From contig NC_092355.1 of NCBI RefSeq assembly GCF_963676685.1, positions 64,143,613 to 64,207,612 of the forward strand: 64,000 nt of DNA. Direction: 5' to 3'. The notes beneath the pieces were generated by a model. That model saw only the letters and a program-made list of their open reading frames with translations. It had not been told where the DNA came from and did not search any database. The translations under genes were made by a program, and so were the position numbers. Every line of letters starts with the position of its first letter. Positions within the stretch are counted from its first letter, which is position 1. The stretch comes from Mytilus edulis (lineage: Eukaryota; Mollusca; Bivalvia; Mytilida; Mytilidae). Shown piece by piece: positions 48,542 to 59,469 of this stretch.

Positions 48542-48640
48542 TGTGCTCCTTTGTGCTGCATTGTACTCCTTTCGGTGTATTGTTCCCATTTGCGGCGCAA
48601 TGTACTCATTTGTTGTGCATTGGACTCCTTTTTATGTATG
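48542..48640. repeat. minisatellite, five 19-20-bp units
   Basis: Units start at 48542, 48562, 48581, 48601 and 48621 and follow TGTACTCNTTTGNNGTGCAT with substitutions. The left duplicated copy has no counterpart. Confidence 0.75.
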
Positions 48641-49167
48641 TACTTGAGGAGGGCATCAGTAGCCCTTCTTACAAAAATGTATACTAGTTCAGCAAGATGG
48701 ATGTCACATGCATTCCAGGAAATGTATTGATGAGTTAACTAAATCAACCTAAACCATGAATAATTACTGTAAAAACTCATAAATCATTGAAATGTTTTTT
48801 TATAGAAAAAATTGAGATAGAATAAAAGTTACAAAAATGAAAAAAATTGCATTCTTTAAATATCTTAAACCCATATTTGTATGCATAATTTCCTCACATT
48901 ATTATCAATTGGTCAACCATTGCAATAACAAATGCATGCAAAAGTTTATTATTCCTGTTTCAATTAAAATTTTGAAAAATAAAACTGCCACAAAACATTT
49001 TCATGTCTACAGTAATCGATCAATGTCATATTGAAATTAATTCTATTTTGGACTGTGAGTGAAGAATTTAACCAAAAGCCTGTAGATTCTAAAACACGAA
49101 ATCTTTTTGACGATTTCTTTTCAATTTCATTGTGTCAGGATTATAGAAGTGATCTGCATGTGTTATT

Positions 49168-49173
49168 TTTATT
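49168..49173 (-). terminator. candidate polyadenylation signal for TUBE1
   Basis: AATAAA on the minus strand about 100 nt past the TUBE1 stop codon, a usual distance. Confidence 0.45.
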
Positions 49174-49269
49174 TTTAAAGAAATCGAAACTCCTATGAAA
49201 CCTATGGTCAAAGGCCATGTCAACTTTATCTTTAACAATGATTCACATAACACAATATGAAATTAACAA

Positions 49270-49440
49270 TTTAATTCTCTGTCACATCAGTATCTGAAGC
49301 CTTGGTTCTGGTGGTGGTGGGTTATGCATTTGTTTTTCCAGTGCCTGATATTCATCTATCAGAGTATTAAGAGATTCATAGCTCTGGTTAAAGTCTGATA
49401 CCTCCATTCCTTCTATATGTGTATAATGATGGACATGAGC
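49270..49440 (-). CDS. TUBE1: TUBE1 last coding exon
   Basis: Starts after TTTTTTTTCCAG in phase 0 and encodes AHVHHYTHIEGMEVSDFNQS, a helical segment and a short Thr/Asp-rich tail before TAA. A run of four C bases at 49317-49320 sets the frame here; the broken copy at 1.9 kb is altered exactly there. Confidence 0.88.
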
Positions 49441-52400
49441 CTGGAAAAAAATAAAATAAAATACATAAAGAAGCTTTATTCATGTATTTAGTTTTGATGT
49501 TATATTTGTTATTCTCATCAGATTTTGTCTAATGCTTAGTTCGTTTCTGTGTGTGTTATATTTTAATGTTTGTTTCTGCTGTGTCGTTGTTCTCCTTTTA
49601 TATTTGATGTGTTTCCCTCGGTTTTGGTTTGTAACCCATATGTGGTTTTTTCTATCCATTTATGAGTTTCGAAACAGCGGTATATTACTGTTGCCTTTAT
49701 TTAAGTATATTTTGATAAAAAAACAACAACGCTAAAATATCAAATATTGTGATGTTATATGCTTGACAATGGCTCAACTATTCAACAAAGGTCAAATGAT
49801 GAAAGTAAATATAAGTGACTGTACAGTCTACAACTATGATCAAAAGCCATACAAAAACCCACTGTGAATCTTAGAAAAGTAGTTTATAAAAAGTTTATGA
49901 CAAGAAAATATATTTACCAAAAAGAATACATGGCTATCAGACAATAATATGAACTTCAGCATCAGTTTATTGCTATTTTTACATATCACAAATAATGCAA
50001 ACATTGGTATTAACCAATCCTATACAATTATTTTTTTACTTTTTTAACAGAATTTTGAAAACTGTGCTTTTAAGTTGTGCTTACTCCTGTATACATGGGT
50101 TGTATTTGTTTTTTATGTTGTTGTTTGTGTATTATTGTAATAAAACAGTATTATGCATGAATATTAGCAGGCATCAATAAGAAGTTTAATTGTTATAAAT
50201 TGAGCCAATAGTTTTTTTTCCCCAATAATAAAAACCTCAAAATAATTTCTAAATTTACGGCATCTAACTTCCACACAATACATTAACAACATGCTTACTT
50301 TACGTTTATATAATTTAACAAATCGATCCCTGAGGTCAGTAAAGGAATGTTGAATACATGTATTATTAGCTAATGTCAGTAAAGAATATGATTGACCAAC
50401 AGGGGGCACTGCACACAGTCCTGTCTTCCAACCTTCTTGGTTCCAGTGGATAAATTTTAAGTTTGGTTTAAGTCTGAAAATACATAAATTGTGTCAATTA
50501 ATATTGTTTCAAATATCATATACCTCAAATCTGTGTGACATGTACCTATTTCCTTCTTAGAAATCAAATGTATAATGTGCACACTGTTTTAATTTTGTAT
50601 TGCTACCTTTCATTGTAAATTGTGTTTATATTATAAATAAATGACAATACATCATAAGCCTCTGGCTGGATGGTATATACATCTTAAAAATTGTAAAATA
50701 TTGTATTCTAACCTGACATACTTCAAACGCTTTGAGTACCAGGGGCGTAGCTACCCGGAGGCACGACAGCATGTGCATCCACGTCGTTTTCACAAAAAAA
50801 AAAAAACAGAAGAGGGAGAGGTGAGTTGGTCAATCGGAATTGGACAGAGCGATGCATGAATTATCTAAGACTATTATGATTATGATATTTGTATAACGTT
50901 CAGAGACTGTCAGTGTCTTTTCCGTCTATCCCGGATATTAGTTTGACAAACTAGTTACAAGTGTTGATGAAGCTGTTCGAGTCATGCAGAAAAAGATTGT
51001 AGCTCCGCAGTTGCGTGCACATTGATTCGGCTTGCAAAAAAAAATGACAAAATAAAAATTTATAAATTGAATGTTAAAGGAAACACCTATGTTGTCACTT
51101 TTTTAATTGATGAAATATCATTAAATAATAAACGATTTGGTTTCAAAATAAAATAAAATTTGGAGATTATGACAAAATCGGAAGGGGAAGGTAACTGGTA
51201 TCTTTTACAAGATTTGAATTTGTAATACTCAGTCTTAAGATATGTAGTTTTGGAGCACATTTTACAATGTACAGTTCATCAGTTTGGAATGAGTTGTACC
51301 AATGGGCATTAGAATTATCAGATCCCTTCGATATCGTTGAAAATATGCCGCGGCGATGTGGTTAACAGACTACCGGAGCCAATCACCCTGCAACCACGCC
51401 AAAACAGTATTGGAAAGTCTCATTATTTTTTGCGTTCATAGACCATATGATAAAGGAACTGAAGAGTGGAGTCGCGTCAAGTTATCAGAAAATAGCTTCT
51501 TTGCACTGTATCTGCTTCATCGTGTTGTAGGAAATATTACAAACGAACAAATCTCAATATTGTCTGAAACATACGAAACTGACCTGGCATGTAATTTTGA
51601 CGAATTCAATTGGGAGGTCGCTCCATGCCGAACACGTACCCTGGTTTATAACATCTCTCGTGTGCTGCCATGCCATGATGGCCCTGAGATCTATCAGTCA
51701 TGGTACTATGTATGAGGGGGGATATGAGGAGTCCTGATCCCGAAATCTCGGGCTTAAAAACATGAAATCCTGAGATCCTAGGCTTAAAAACACTAAATCC
51801 TGAGGTCCCGAAATTCGAAAAAAAGAATTCCCGGATCCCGAAAAGGGTCAATCCCAAAATCCCAAGCTGAAAACTCCCGATCCCGGAGTCCCAATAAAGG
51901 TCCTATTCCCCCTCACGTATGTAACTGAAAACAAATGTACAATCAACAATGAACAAACAACAGTTACATAACATTACTGCATATTCATCGGGATATCAGT
52001 GTGAATGTTGACAAAGTAAAAGAAGTTTGTTTCTGCCCAGACCCGAAGAGCAGATTTTGGACAATTTTGAGTAAATTCTGTATCACAAATGTGTTGTTTA
52101 TGTATTACTATATTCAGAAGATATATTAATAGTTTTGCATTCATAAATTTTTATCTACATATAGCTCCTCTTTTAAACGTCCTATGACCGTAAAACCGGA
52201 AAAAAACCATTTTTCTGCATAATAGGGTCCCAAAATATTTTTGGGCTGTTCCAATCATACTCCCACATGATATGATTGTTTATGAATGAGCTACCCGCTT
52301 GGATTCAAAGACTTGCCTTATTTGTCCTATTAGAATTGGAATAATTCATGGGGGCTTGAATATATCGTAATAAAACCATGGGTTGTCCCTTTATATTTTA

Positions 52401-55400
52401 CCCCTCTCTATTGCTCAGGGTAAAATATTTGTCATAAAGGGCCAACCCATGGTAAAATCATGACATATTCAAGCCCCCATGAATTGTTTCTTAATTTCAC
52501 ATCCATGTACCAAGCTGTACTTTAATATAAAACTATCTATCTATATTATATAGAAGACATGATACATGAATCAAGTTGATTTTTTCAAGACTGTTTTGGT
52601 AATGAATTTTCCATTTCTCTTTGTTTTTGTCAGTGCAGAATGTTTTGTTATAACAAATAAAAAGCAATTCTCAACAATATTACATTAAGACATCAACAAA
52701 TCAACATAAGAAGTTTTTTGGTAAAATCTTATCATAATTGATGTAATGGATGGAGGCCTAAATATAAAAAAGAAGATGTGGTATGATTGCCAATGAAACA
52801 ACTATCCACAAGAGACCAAAATGACACAGACATTAACAACTATAGGTCACCGTACGGCCTTCAACAATGAGCAAAGGCCATACCGCATAGTCAGCTATAA
52901 AAGGCCCCGATATGACAATGTAAAACAATTCAAACGAGAGCACTAATGGCCTTATGTGCATTAAAAAATGAACGAAAAACAAATATGTAACACATCAACA
53001 AACAACAACCACTGAATTACAGGCTCCTGACTTAGGACTAAAGTCAAGTGGCACATTAATATGCATATTCAGGATGAGAACATGTTAATGAATTAAGAAT
53101 ATTAGCCCTGACTTGTACTAGACTGATACGCTGAGCCTGATTTGTAAAGTATCATAACTAATTGCCATCCTATTATGGTACCTTTCAATATTTCTCCTAA
53201 CATCTGAGATTTCTACATTTCCCCGTACCATCAAGGCACATGCTAAATAAAGGCTATGTTTAGGATCTGCCCGCAGTAATTGATGATCTCTTGAGAATGC
53301 ATCTGAAAACATTTGATCTAATCTACAAAATAAAAAATACATTTTTGTATCTGAAAAATTAAAATTGATATTTAAAATAAATTTCAAACCACTTTTTTTT
53401 TGTATATCCCTAGTTTATCTAATTTTTTTTGGAATTATTTAAAAAAATGTGTTATTCATATAGAGTTTATTGCAGCTAAATGTAGGTATTTCTATATCAA
53501 TTAATGCTTTATTCTTTCATTTGATATATATTCCTAATCAATTGAATGAGAAAGCTTAGCCCTGGTTGAACAGACTGTATTAGGAATATGCTAGATGTAT
53601 ATAAAAATAAAAATAAATTTACTGCAGTGAATAGAAACTACCTTAAGCAAGTGCACTTCTACATGTACATGTATAAGCCTTTGATTGCTTTTGGAACATT
53701 CAAATACAAACTGACAGATGAGTTTTGGTCTGTCTAATGTAAGTCTGGAAAGAACTCAAATTTCTAACAGTTAAATACTTTGCATAGAGATCTTTATCAA
53801 CCAGAAATAGGATTAGATATATTAAGGGCATACGATACAGTTACAGGGGAGGTAATGACGTTGCTAACGTAAAATGATATTTTCGCGACATCAAACTATG
53901 ACATATCGGGAAAAGATGCATTTTTCGACTGATTTTTATCATTCAAACTGATTTAATTTGAAAACGAGTCCATGGACCCTTATTTTTAAAACAAAATTTT
54001 GGTTCATTTTGCAGGGAGATTATGTGGACCAAATTTTATAAAACTGTAAATAGTTCAATTCTTTTAATTTTGATATATATACAGCAAAAAATGACGTTTA
54101 TGATACTTATAAAATACAGAAATTACTAAATTATTTAACAAAAAACAATTTTTGCTTATCTTCTAAAACAAAAAAGTTATGTCTCTCTTTCGAGAAGAAA
54201 AATACGACCACAAATCCGAATTTTGAGCAAATATTCGAAATTTCGACCTCAGTTAACTCAAAAAGTAGCACATGAAGGTATATTTTCTATTACATATTTG
54301 ATTTAATCAGGCAAAAAATAGCCTATATGGAAATTTTCATCAAACTGTAAATACAGGATCAAAACTGTATCATATGCCCTTAAACTTCATGTATATCAGG
54401 TTGATTTCTATCTAACTTATCTCCACAACATACATTACTTACTTTCTGGGTGGCAAGTGGACATCTGCAGATGTGTAAAGGGGACTCTGACTTGCCACTA
54501 AATAATGTAACTTTTGGAATGGCACTAAATTCATGGTGATTTCATTCAAATCTACATTCAATGATCCTTCAAATCTTGCAGAACTAAAAAAAAAAGACTG
54601 TATCAAGAAATATAACAAATATATTTATATATATAAAATATATAAAATTTATTTTCATGATCTTTAGAAAAATGACAAAAAGCTAGGCTCCACAAGCTTT
54701 TCTCCTGTTTCGTAGCGAGTACAAATAAATTTCACATATTTTCCGACAATGTACATATATTGTGTTTATCCTGAAACTACTTCAATAAATTTCTCAAAGA
54801 AATCGACATGGTTGAAATGCGGACCGCTAAGAGGACCCCAAATGAACTGGTTAGGAAACATAAATATTCATATAACCGCTTGCTTAACATGGCAGTGGAG
54901 TAAAAGGATACGTTATTTGTACATGTGCAAATAAAGCAAAAATAGTTTGCTAATTGCAGGATAAAGATATTTTACACATGCAGTTTAATGGTTCAAACTA
55001 TTTATTGTTTTTTTAATAATCTTTAAAACTATAGATTCCCCTACACAACAAAAGTATACTACATACATGACATACATGTATGTGGGTTATCAGATCAAAT
55101 ATATTCGTTCATAGTGTGTTAATTGATGTTTTTTGATTGAGTTAAGCCTTCTAATTAATATATTTTATCGTGTGGTTTTCTATGTTGTGATGTTAAGCTA
55201 TTGTTTCAGAAAAAGGGAGAAAGTTTGGGAACATTAAAACGTTTAATCCCGCTGCAAATGTTTGCACCTGTCTTAAGTCAGGAATATGATGTACAGTAAT
55301 TGTCGTTTGTTTATATAATTTATACGTGTTTCTCGTTTTTCGTTTTTTATATAGATTAGACAATTGGTTTTCCCATTTGAATGGTTTTACACTAGTTATT

Positions 55401-58400
55401 TTTATACACTTTTATAGCTTTTTGTTCAGTGTGAGCCAAGGTTCTGTGTTGAAGGCCGTACATTGACCTATAATGGTTTACTTTTATAAATTGTTATTTG
55501 GATTGAGAGTTGTCTCATTGGCACTCACACCATATCTTTCCTATATCTATGTTCTGAATATGATGTAATACGCCAACATATACTTTAACATATCCATTTC
55601 ATTTAAAAATAAAACAAATTTAAAAATTTCTATTGACAAGGAGAACAGATTATTTCTTTTAACAGAACAGAGACTTTTCTATAAATCAAGAGTTATTTCC
55701 CTTGTACCATCACAAAGACATATTTTATATTAAAATATTTGTTAAATATTGCTAAATTTTCATGCATCATCATAAAACAACCATTTAAGGAAACTTCCAA
55801 TCAGCATGATTAAAGAGAAACATGTGAATTGCAAGGATTTTGCTCCATACCACAGTATAAATGTACACCAATAAATTTTATGAAGTTTATTCTATAATAA
55901 TAACATTGCATGTATATGTTTCATTATGATACGTTATTTAAATTAACTAACAGCAATCATGCGTCCTTCTGAAATCGACATTCATTACATAATAAAATGT
56001 AACATTCATGATGACTCTAGGTCCAACAAAAGTGCACAGGTAAATTAAAGAAAAACTTGATAGAAATTGTGTTTTCATGATCCTAGCTAAAAAATGTAAT
56101 TATAAGTATTGAATGCTTCTTTTGTAATTTCATAGGGTTGTAAAAGTGTTGACCATGCACATTTTTTATAATATAAAAGAGTTTCATCTTCAAAATGCAC
56201 CCCGCTCACGTATTTAAACTCCAATAATTGACAAAAAAAACATTCAATTTTTTGTATCAAAGTGACTTTCACAAGTAGTGATTTGACACCTGTTTTACAA
56301 ACATGTTTTTTTCTCCTATATCAATACATCAACAAGTAATCAACTTTTAAAAAATAAATCGCCACCAGTGGCTAGAAAAGGCTTATGGAAAACTAAAATA
56401 TCTTTTTATTGAGAATGATAAGTACACATTCTACTGGAATAAACAAGTTATATGTTATTCCTTAATTTTGTGGAGAAAAATCTGAAGCAAACAAAAATCC
56501 TACAGTATGTTTTGTCATGTTGTCATCTAGAGTACATGTTTATACTTTAAAATACCTTGAAACTCTAATGGTAAAGGTGTGTTTAACTTCAATCTTGATT
56601 GACTAACTAATTTTCCTGCCAAGGTTAGGTTGTTCTTAACCAGAACTATGTCTTCCTCCATAAATAAATAAAATCTAGCCACCATTTAAAGTCTAAGATT
56701 GAAATAGGCTTTCAGTGTGAGCCAAGGCTCCGTGTTGAAGACTGTAATTTGACCTATTATGGTTCACTTTAACAATTTGTGTCTTGGATGAGAGATTTGT
56801 CACATTAGCACTCATACTACATCTTCTTATATCTATTTAAACACTTACAAACAATCAATCACACCAATACCTTGTCATATTCAAGAGAAGATTTGCAACA
56901 ATATTATTCATGCTATCAAATGGTTTTTCCTCTGATGTCTTGGTCAGTCCACCATATCCCATATGTATAGCACTTCCTGCCTTCACATCTGTAGGAAAGA
57001 ATGTCTTTTTACCAGTTCTAGCCGAGGGTATGGCCTGACCTATTTTGTTAACAATATCCATTAATGCCTGAAAAAAGAGACAAAACATAAATTTAACTCA
57101 ACTGAAATATAATCTAGATTCATGAATTATTTTTTAGCTTTGTATGTGGTTTTAAACATACAACTAATCAGAAACTAATTTAAACAATAGAATTCTGTGA
57201 AAGTATTCTACTTAAATGTTGCTGGATTGTGAAAATACAGTGGATTCATGGCCATATTTTTTTTTAAACTAAATGGAAAACAAGTATTTATTGGGTACAA
57301 AATTAATTTAAGTAGTTAGAAGAAACCAAGAAATCTACAAAAAATGTTTTCCCATAAACAATAAAACTTTTGCAGTATAAGGTATGTGTGCAATTAGTAA
57401 TATAATTGGCAAAAAGCTTAAGAATATCTGATAGTTGTAAATTAACAACCAAAGTAATATATGTTAACCATTCCTATCACCTCAGTAAATGTATGATTAA
57501 TAAGAAATTTCAAATGCTTTCATAGCTAGCTTACTACATATAGGTGGGTGTAGAGTTGAGCATGGTGACCAAGGCTCCTCTTATAGAACGTTACATGCAT
57601 GGTTAATTCAGACTTTTAACCTGTTCTAAGATAAACAAAACCCCACAAAAGATAATTAGTCAGTGCCTCACATTTTTAAAAAGTAAACCAGAAATATATA
57701 TATATATATTAAAAGCTGAAATAATAAATTATGACTAAACTGTCACCCGATATCAAGGAATTAATTTGCAAACCTGATTTTCAACCGGCAAGACACAATC
57801 AGCTTTCTCTGTTAACTGGTGCATGGCTAAAACACTGTTGTAAGGGGAGGTAACAACATCATCTTCTGCTGAAGGATAAACTGCTGTCACAAATCTGTCA
57901 ACAGGTAGTTTTTACTTCATTATAAATATAAGATCAACAGTATTTACATAATAAAAATAAAATTCATACATTAAAAATAAACAAATTGTTGAATCCAAAT
58001 ATTGATTAGAAGGGTAATTTGCATTTTAATACTATGCTCTTAGCCTGTAAGCTCTATTTAAAGAAAGTTCTCTTACAAGTTTTTCTTGTTTTAAAATTCC
58101 AGTATTTCTATAATACAATTGTAATTTGTGGATTTTTTTAAAATGACATATTGTTTTATACTAAAAAACTCCCAAAAGACATTTCATGAGTATTTGGAAA
58201 AAACATTGGTTGAATAAGTCACTGTTCAGAAACAACTTCAGCCAAATGGAAATAGATAAATAAATAAAACAGCAATCCAAACAAACAAAAAACAAATATA
58301 TATTAAATTCATAGTTCATCTTATAGTCCTTAAAAATAGGAAGATGTTTTATAAGTTCTAATGAGACAACTAATGACCTATATACATCAGGATATTCTTC

Positions 58401-58444
58401 TTCCAACAAATTCAATATAAATGTACCAACACCAGATCCTGTAC
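49270..58444 (-). CDS. TUBE1: epsilon-tubulin, seven 3' exons
   Basis: Epsilon-tubulin is a centriole/basal-body tubulin needed for triplet microtubules. Exons on the minus strand: 58378-58444, 57774-57894, 56871-57067, 54443-54583, 53182-53322, 50299-50473 and 49270-49440, all with AG/GT borders and consistent phase, giving 336 residues to the stop. The first visible exon opens with the tubulin phosphate-binding loop GTGSGVGTF, followed by YRFVTAVYPS, PFDSMNNIVANLLLNMTS, SARFEGSLNVDLNEITMNL, PPRKLDQMFSDAFSRDHQLL, HSLYLACALMVRGNVEISD and WNQEGWKTGLCAVPPVGQS, all close to animal epsilon-tubulin as I know it. From this loop onward the length matches the roughly 475-residue vertebrate protein. 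The N-terminal exons (about 140 residues) were not found up to 64 kb and probably lie beyond the window. Introns hold a hAT relic, a foldback element, MITEs and dispersed repeats. Confidence 0.9.
49480..49705 (+). repeat. dispersed repeat in TUBE1 intron
   Basis: Sister copy of 12391-12604; both end in GGTATA(C/T)TACTGTTGCCTTT-like sequence. Confidence 0.7.
50299..50473 (-). CDS. TUBE1: TUBE1 exon with NQEGWKTG motif
   Basis: Acceptor GTATTTTCAG, donor GTAAGC, phase 2 in and 0 out. Encodes LKPNLKFIHWNQEGWKTG, then PPVGQSYSLLTLANNT and RDRFVKLYKRK, the C-terminal tubulin domain. Confidence 0.9.
50742..51720 (+). mobile_element. hAT-like transposon relic in TUBE1 intron
   Basis: The start CAGGGGCGTAGCTACC is a classic hAT-type terminal sequence. 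Plus-strand frames at 51265-51715 give NMPRRCG, TTPKQYWKVSLFFAFIDHMI and, after a frameshift, ENSFFALYLLHRVVGNIT: the conserved order of hAT-like transposases of the kind annotated as 52 kDa repressor / zinc-finger MYM-like proteins. Stops and frameshifts show it is dead. A matching right-hand end was not found. The 119-codon ORF at 51356-51715 belongs to this relic and is not a separate gene. Confidence 0.6.
51725..51905. repeat. minisatellite of TCCCGAAATCC / GGCTTAAAAACA units
   Basis: About five degenerate units of 25-35 bp, for example GAAATCTCGGGCTTAAAAAC (51751) then GAGATCCTAGGCTTAAAAAC (51772), ending in CCCGATCCCGGAGTCCC. It adjoins the hAT relic. Confidence 0.65.
52344..52485. mobile_element. 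142-bp foldback (hairpin) element
   Basis: Left arm AATTCATGGGGGCTTGAATA ... CCATGGGTTG ... TTTACCC pairs with right arm GGGTAAAATA ... CAACCCATGG ... TATTCAAGCCCCCATGAATT over about 60-68 bases with a loop of about 14. Such near-perfect hairpins are typical of foldback MITEs; no clear target duplication. Confidence 0.7.
52765..53100 (+). repeat. dispersed repeat (GAAGATGTGGTATGATTGCC family)
   Basis: The best-preserved copy in the window: AAGATGTGGTATGATTGCCA, then CTATCCACAAGAGACCAAAA, then GGTCACCGTACGGCCTTCAA and AGGCTCCTGACTTAGGAC. Related pieces occur near 1300, 13625, 31590, 34230, 35480, 44712, 55510 and 56790. Confidence 0.7.
53182..53322 (-). CDS. TUBE1: TUBE1 exon with LDQMFSDAFSRDHQL
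   Basis: Acceptor TTTTGTAG, donor GTACCA, phase 2 in and 2 out. It encodes the strongly conserved LDQMFSDAFSRDHQLLRADP and YLACALMVRGNVEISDVRRN segments. Confidence 0.93.
53822..54383. mobile_element. non-autonomous element flanked by TTAA
   Basis: TTAA|GGGCATACGATACAGTT at the left and AACTGTATCATATGCCC|TTAA at the right are inverted repeats with one mismatch over 17 bp. The 554-bp inside matches the older copy at 29482-30099. TTAA on both sides suggests piggyBac-type insertion, but the mirror symmetry also allows a TA duplication. Confidence 0.7.
54443..54583 (-). CDS. TUBE1: TUBE1 exon with SARFEGSLNVDLNEI
   Basis: Acceptor with a run of ten T's then TAG, donor GTAAGT, phase 2 in and 2 out. 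Encodes ARFEGSLNVDLNEITMNLVP and LHYLVASQSPLYTSADVHLP. Confidence 0.92.
54584..56870. repeat. TUBE1 intron with dispersed-repeat copies
   Basis: 55250-55560 and 56700-56840 are inverted copies of the GATGTGGTATGATTGCC family (read here as TGTCTCATTGGCACTCA and TGTCACATTAGCACTCATAC) preceded by GTGTGAGCCAAGG. No additional exon was seen. Confidence 0.6.
56871..57067 (-). CDS. TUBE1: TUBE1 exon with PFDSMNNIVANLL
   Basis: Acceptor TCTTTTTTCAG, donor GTATTG, phase 0 in and 2 out. Begins ALMDIVNKIGQAI, has a lineage-variable middle (KKTFFPTDVKAGSAIHMGYG) and ends with conserved KPFDSMNNIVANLLLNMT. Confidence 0.93.
57774..57894 (-). CDS. TUBE1: TUBE1 exon with FVTAVYPSAEDDV
   Basis: Acceptor CCTGTTGACAG, donor GTTTGC, phase 2 in and 0 out. 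Encodes FVTAVYPSAEDDVVTSPYNS then VLAMHQLTEKADCVLPVENQ. Confidence 0.93.
58378..58444 (-). CDS. TUBE1: TUBE1 exon with GTGSGVGTF loop
   Basis: Acceptor TATTGTTTCAG, phase 1 in and 2 out. It carries the tubulin GTP-phosphate loop GTGSGVGTFILNLLEEEYPD. The donor is the non-consensus GTCATT; phase and homology fix the boundary. No tubulin exon was found upstream of it in the window. Confidence 0.9.
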
Positions 58445-59370
58445 CTGAAACAATATACATTTATTAAAACAGGTGATACCTTAATAAATGCAACATATTT
58501 ATAAATTAATTAGTTGTTTTTTTTTTAAGATAATTGATAAAACTCAATTTTTTTTCTTTTTATTAAATATATACTGTTTAGCACGATATTTTGGCAGATA
58601 GAACAAAATGGCTTAAATATATTTTACCCCAATGTAAAAGTGCACATGCATGCAGGGTATTGTAGAAAAGTTTTCAATCCACCTTGGAACATTATATATG
58701 TATATGTTCCTGAATCCACCAATATAATATAACTTCCAAAATATTTTGCATATATCTTATGAAGAAAACCATGAAGTTTTACAACCGATATTCTATAAAA
58801 ACTTTGCACTTCTTTCTCTATTCTTAAGCTTAAATAAATCTATGCATTCACTAATCTCTATTCTTTATTTTTCTATATATTGCTTTTATTTTTTTACATT
58901 CAAAATTGCACTATTTCCCCGAAATAAAAAAAACTCCAGATCCTTATTTAAGGCAAAAAAAGCAAACAACTAATAATTAATTCATCGTATACAACCCTAC
59001 ACTGGACCCTCCCTTCCCACTCCCTTTTTCCCTTATGGTCTAAATATATATATGATATATGAAAAAATATATATGACTTTTTACCGGTATCACTACAAAA
59101 TTAGTTTAACAGAAACAAAAATTAATTATCTTCCAAGACATGATAATTATTTAGACAACTCAAATCCATGACATGACATATGGTCCGAGTACACAGTTAT
59201 CGTCCTTTGATTATCGTTGTCCACGAATATAGTCCTTAGTGTGGACAGTGTGTTACTTGCCAATTTTTGTTATACCCCTTCCTAATTTATTTCTCCATGT
59301 TTTATTCCTCATATAGCAAGTAGGGGGGTGAAATGGCACTGTAAAAAAATTTGGGTCATAAATATTAATA
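58445..59370. other. TUBE1 intron, no exon seen
   Basis: AT-rich sequence with long A/T runs; no epsilon-tubulin N-terminal exon and no repeat recognised. Confidence 0.45.
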
Positions 59371-59469
59371 TTAGTTTTCTTTCCATAACTAACAATAGGG
59401 TTTTTCATATATACTCTGTACTCTGTAAAACAAGCTGCAATTTGGAAATATCCCAAAGCCTATAGCTTG

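Larger units (their letters stand above)
48258..49269 (-). repeat. duplicated epsilon-tubulin 3' flank, right (parental) copy
   Basis: Partner of 780-1958. This copy adjoins the functional last exon, so it is taken as the source. It lacks the roughly 330-bp repeat at 1045-1375 and instead has a 20-bp-period minisatellite at 48542-48640. Confidence 0.75.

Noticed and set aside
51356-51715. 119-codon ORF as a host gene
   Set aside because: Adjacent frames read as hAT-like transposase with frameshifts, and a hAT-type end lies upstream, so it is a relic.
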